Of a stretch of DNA of 7,645 nt, positions 5,836 to 7,645 are shown piece after piece. Every line of letters begins with the position of its first letter. The stretch's first letter is position 1. The position numbers and the translations under genes were made by a program. Source of the stretch: Chloroflexota bacterium (GTDB taxonomy: Bacteria; Chloroflexota; Dormibacteria; Dormibacterales; Dormibacteraceae); assembly GCA_005880525.1 (NCBI GenBank), contig VBFW01000180.1, positions 1 through 7,645 on the forward strand. The letters are read 5' to 3'. The notes beneath the pieces are model-generated. The model worked only from the letters and a program-made list of their open reading frames with translations. It was not told the DNA's origin and did no database searches.

Positions 5836-7346
5836 CGGACAAGCCCTTTCCGCCCGGCCGTTATCCGCTGGTCGTGGTGGGCAGCGGGCCGGGCGCGATG
5901 CAGCTCACTTACTGCCTGGGCCGGCTGGGCCTCGACCATGCTGTGCTGAGCGCCGACGATGCGCCAGGCGGCATGTTCCGCCGCTGGCCGATCTTCCAGC
6001 GGATGCTCAGCTGGACGAAGCCGTTCGCCAACCACGAGAAGGCGACTCGCGCATACGAGCGCTTCGACTGGAACAGCCTGCTGTCCGACGACGAACAGCT
6101 GCGGGCGATCATGCCGACCGTCATGGACGGCACCTCGTACTTCCCGTCGCGGCCGGAGATGGAGAAAGGCCTCGCCACCTTCGCGCAGAGGGCCGGGCTG
6201 CGCATTCGCCACGGCGTCCGCTGGGAGAGCACCCGCGCTGACGGCAAGGACTTCGTGCTCACGACGTCCGACGGCGAGTACATCGCGCCGGCGGTCGTCT
6301 TCGCCGTCGGAGTTGCGCAGCCGTGGCGGCCCAATGTGCTGGCGCTGGAAGGCGTGCAGCAGTACGGAGAGCTGCGGCCGGCTGAGACGTACGCGGACCG
6401 CCGCATATTCATCGTGGGCAAGCAGAACTCCGGGTTCGAGATCGCCACCGGCCTGCTGCCATGGGCGCGGCAGATCGTGCTCGCCTCGCCGAGCCCGACC
6501 AGGCTGTCAGTGGACACGCGCTCGCTGGTCGGCGTGCGCGCGCGTTATGTCCAGCCATATGAAGACTGGGCGCTCGCCGGCGGGGTCGTGATCCTGGACG
6601 CGTCGATCGAGTCGGTCGAAAAGACGGGTGCGACATATCGGGTCCACACCAAGAGCCCCACCGACAGCAGCACGCTCGTCTTCGAGGTCGACGACGTCAT
6701 CGCCGCAACAGGTTTCGTCGCGCCGCTGCGCGACCTGCCTCAGCATGGCGTTTCCGTCTTCGGCCAGAGCCGGCTGCCCGCGCAGACGCCGTACTGGGAA
6801 AGCGCGACCCTGCCCGGGGTGTACTTTGCCGGAACGTTGATGCAGGCGTCGCTCGGCTTGAAGAGGCACGGCATCCCGAGCAACTCGGGCGCCGTGCAGG
6901 GCTACCGCTACAACGCGCGCGTCCTCGCTCGCCACCTCGCCGAGTCGCGCTTCGGCGTCACGCTCGAAAGACCCGCGGTGAATGCCGGCGACGTCGTCTC
7001 GCTCCTGCTCGATGAGGTGACGCGCGGCCCCGAGGTGTGGCACCAGCGCTCATACCTCGCGCGCGTGGTGAAAGTCGGCGGCGACGGCATGGTCGACGCC
7101 GGCATCGAGCCGCTGGCGCATTTCGTCGACGATGACTCCGGCCCGGACGCGGCGGCCATCACTCTCGAGTCGAACGGCAGGGACGATCCGTATCCGGCTG
7201 TGTACGTGCGATCGAAAGGCTCGGTCAAGGAGTACCTCCTGCCGCCGCATCCCCTGCTTGATTTCACCGGCGACCAGTACCGGAAGGAGCTGAGCGACCG
7301 CCTCCAGCCGCTGCTCGGCTCGGCGCTCACGAGGTCGGCGTCGTGA
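5823..7346 (+). CDS. FAD-dependent pyridine nucleotide oxidoreductase (FMO/thioredoxin-reductase-like fold) with extra C-terminal domain
   Basis: This 507-residue protein has a two-dinucleotide-binding-domain flavoprotein core. The FAD Rossmann motif is VVVGSGPGAM (17-26, G20/G22/G24). A GGMFRRWP segment (49-56) sits where related enzymes contact the flavin. The second, NAD(P)-type motif FIVGKQNSGFE (196-206) is followed by the ATG motif IAATGFV (293-299) and a closing 'YFAGTLMQ' (334-341). The only cysteine is C31, so there is no CxxC or CxxxxC redox disulphide and it is not a true thioredoxin or disulphide reductase. It looks closer to FMO-like or FOXRED2-like proteins. Residues from about 378 to 507 form an additional acidic C-terminal region I cannot assign. 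ATG 5823 was chosen because the protein then starts just before the FAD motif; an upstream ATG at 5715 would lie deep in the sensor gene. Both flanking genes overlap it. Substrate unknown; it may be gated by the cNMP sensor. Confidence 0.88.
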   Translation: MADLTDKPFPPGRYPLVVVGSGPGAMQLTYCLGRLGLDHAVLSADDAPGGMFRRWPIFQRMLSWTKPFANHEKATRAYERFDWNSLLSDDEQLRAIMPTVMDGTSYFPSRPEMEKGLATFAQRAGLRIRHGVRWESTRADGKDFVLTTSDGEYIAPAVVFAVGVAQPWRPNVLALEGVQQYGELRPAETYADRRIFIVGKQNSGFEIATGLLPWARQIVLASPSPTRLSVDTRSLVGVRARYVQPYEDWALAGGVVILDASIESVEKTGATYRVHTKSPTDSSTLVFEVDDVIAATGFVAPLRDLPQHGVSVFGQSRLPAQTPYWESATLPGVYFAGTLMQASLGLKRHGIPSNSGAVQGYRYNARVLARHLAESRFGVTLERPAVNAGDVVSLLLDEVTRGPEVWHQRSYLARVVKVGGDGMVDAGIEPLAHFVDDDSGPDAAAITLESNGRDDPYPAVYVRSKGSVKEYLLPPHPLLDFTGDQYRKELSDRLQPLLGSALTRSAS

Positions 7347-7645
7347 CGGCCCTGCCCAGCGGCACGGTCACGTTTCTCTTCACCGACATCGAGGGCTCGA
7401 CCAAGCTCATGCAGGAGCTGGGCGACAAGTACGTCCAGGCCCAGGTGGACCACCACGCCATCCTGCGCAAGGCCTTCCAGAGCCGGAAAGGCGCCGAGCT
7501 GAGGACCGAAGGCGACTCGTTCTTCTGCGTCTTCCAGAGCGCGCTCGACGCATGCGGCGCAGCCGCCGACGCCCAGCGCGGCTTCGCGACGCACAAATGG
7601 CCGGAGGGCGGCGCCATCCGCGTGCGCATCGGTCTGCACACGGGC
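7343..7645 (+). CDS. Class III adenylate/guanylate cyclase domain protein (N-terminal part, cut by the window end)
   Basis: The frame starts at GTG 7343, overlapping the flavoprotein stop as GTGA, and remains open to the last base (101 residues). It opens directly with the catalytic domain: the strand VTFLFTDIEGST (9-20) carries the first metal aspartate D15. LRTEGDSFF (53-61) carries the second metal aspartate D58. IRVRIGLHTG (92-101) is the strand that follows in this family. The base-specifying lysine usual in 'K-T-x-G-D' is arginine here (R54), a conservative change. No N-terminal sensor or membrane segment precedes the domain, which is typical of actinobacterial/Chloroflexota cyclases that continue into an ATPase, TPR or LuxR region; that part is outside the window. 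It would make cAMP or cGMP, the expected ligand class of the cNMP protein two genes upstream. Confidence 0.92.
   Translation, partial: MTALPSGTVTFLFTDIEGSTKLMQELGDKYVQAQVDHHAILRKAFQSRKGAELRTEGDSFFCVFQSALDACGAAADAQRGFATHKWPEGGAIRVRIGLHTG

Overview
The window is a gene-dense stretch of strongly GC-rich bacterial DNA. Third codon positions are mostly G/C, genes are closely packed or overlapping, and two or three starts are GTG. The gene families fit a high-GC soil or sediment bacterium of the Actinomycetota or Chloroflexota/Dormibacterota type: a three-helix-bundle dimerization protein, an ArsR/AHSA1 pair, a TIGR02206/YwaF-like membrane protein, a DHA2 efflux pump and an actinobacterial-style class III cyclase. 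That assignment is inferred from gene content and composition only. No RNA gene, CRISPR array or insertion sequence was seen.

Layout. The left edge holds the last 30 codons of an unrecognised plus-strand gene (3-95). It converges on a small minus-strand gene (115-366) for a stand-alone three-helix-bundle protein. A 152-bp AT-richer divergent intergenic region (367-518) carries a probable promoter. Its -35/-10 spacer contains a perfect 14-bp palindrome, and a second copy of an 11-bp sequence lies 33 bp upstream. From 519 to the right edge every gene is on the plus strand: ArsR-type repressor, SRPBCC/AHSA1 protein, NTF2/SnoaL-like protein, cytochrome P450, TIGR02206/YwaF (TMEM164-related) membrane protein, DHA2 MFS transporter, cyclic-nucleotide-binding domain protein, FAD-dependent oxidoreductase, and the start of a class III adenylate/guanylate cyclase cut by the window end.

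How the genes may work together. Junctions run from a 13-bp overlap to a 43-bp gap, so the whole 7.1-kb block could be one transcription unit or two or three overlapping ones. The first half looks like a repressor-controlled set for handling a hydrophobic small molecule: two ligand-pocket folds, a P450 monooxygenase, a membrane protein and an efflux pump. The second half is the most unusual part. A single-domain cNMP sensor, a flavoprotein with an unassigned C-terminal domain, and a nucleotide cyclase are joined by a 13-bp and a 4-bp overlap, and the sensor starts 6 bp after the pump. This suggests a local circuit in which a cyclic nucleotide made by the last gene product controls the flavoprotein through the sensor. 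The functional links are inference; the gene order and overlaps are visible in the sequence.
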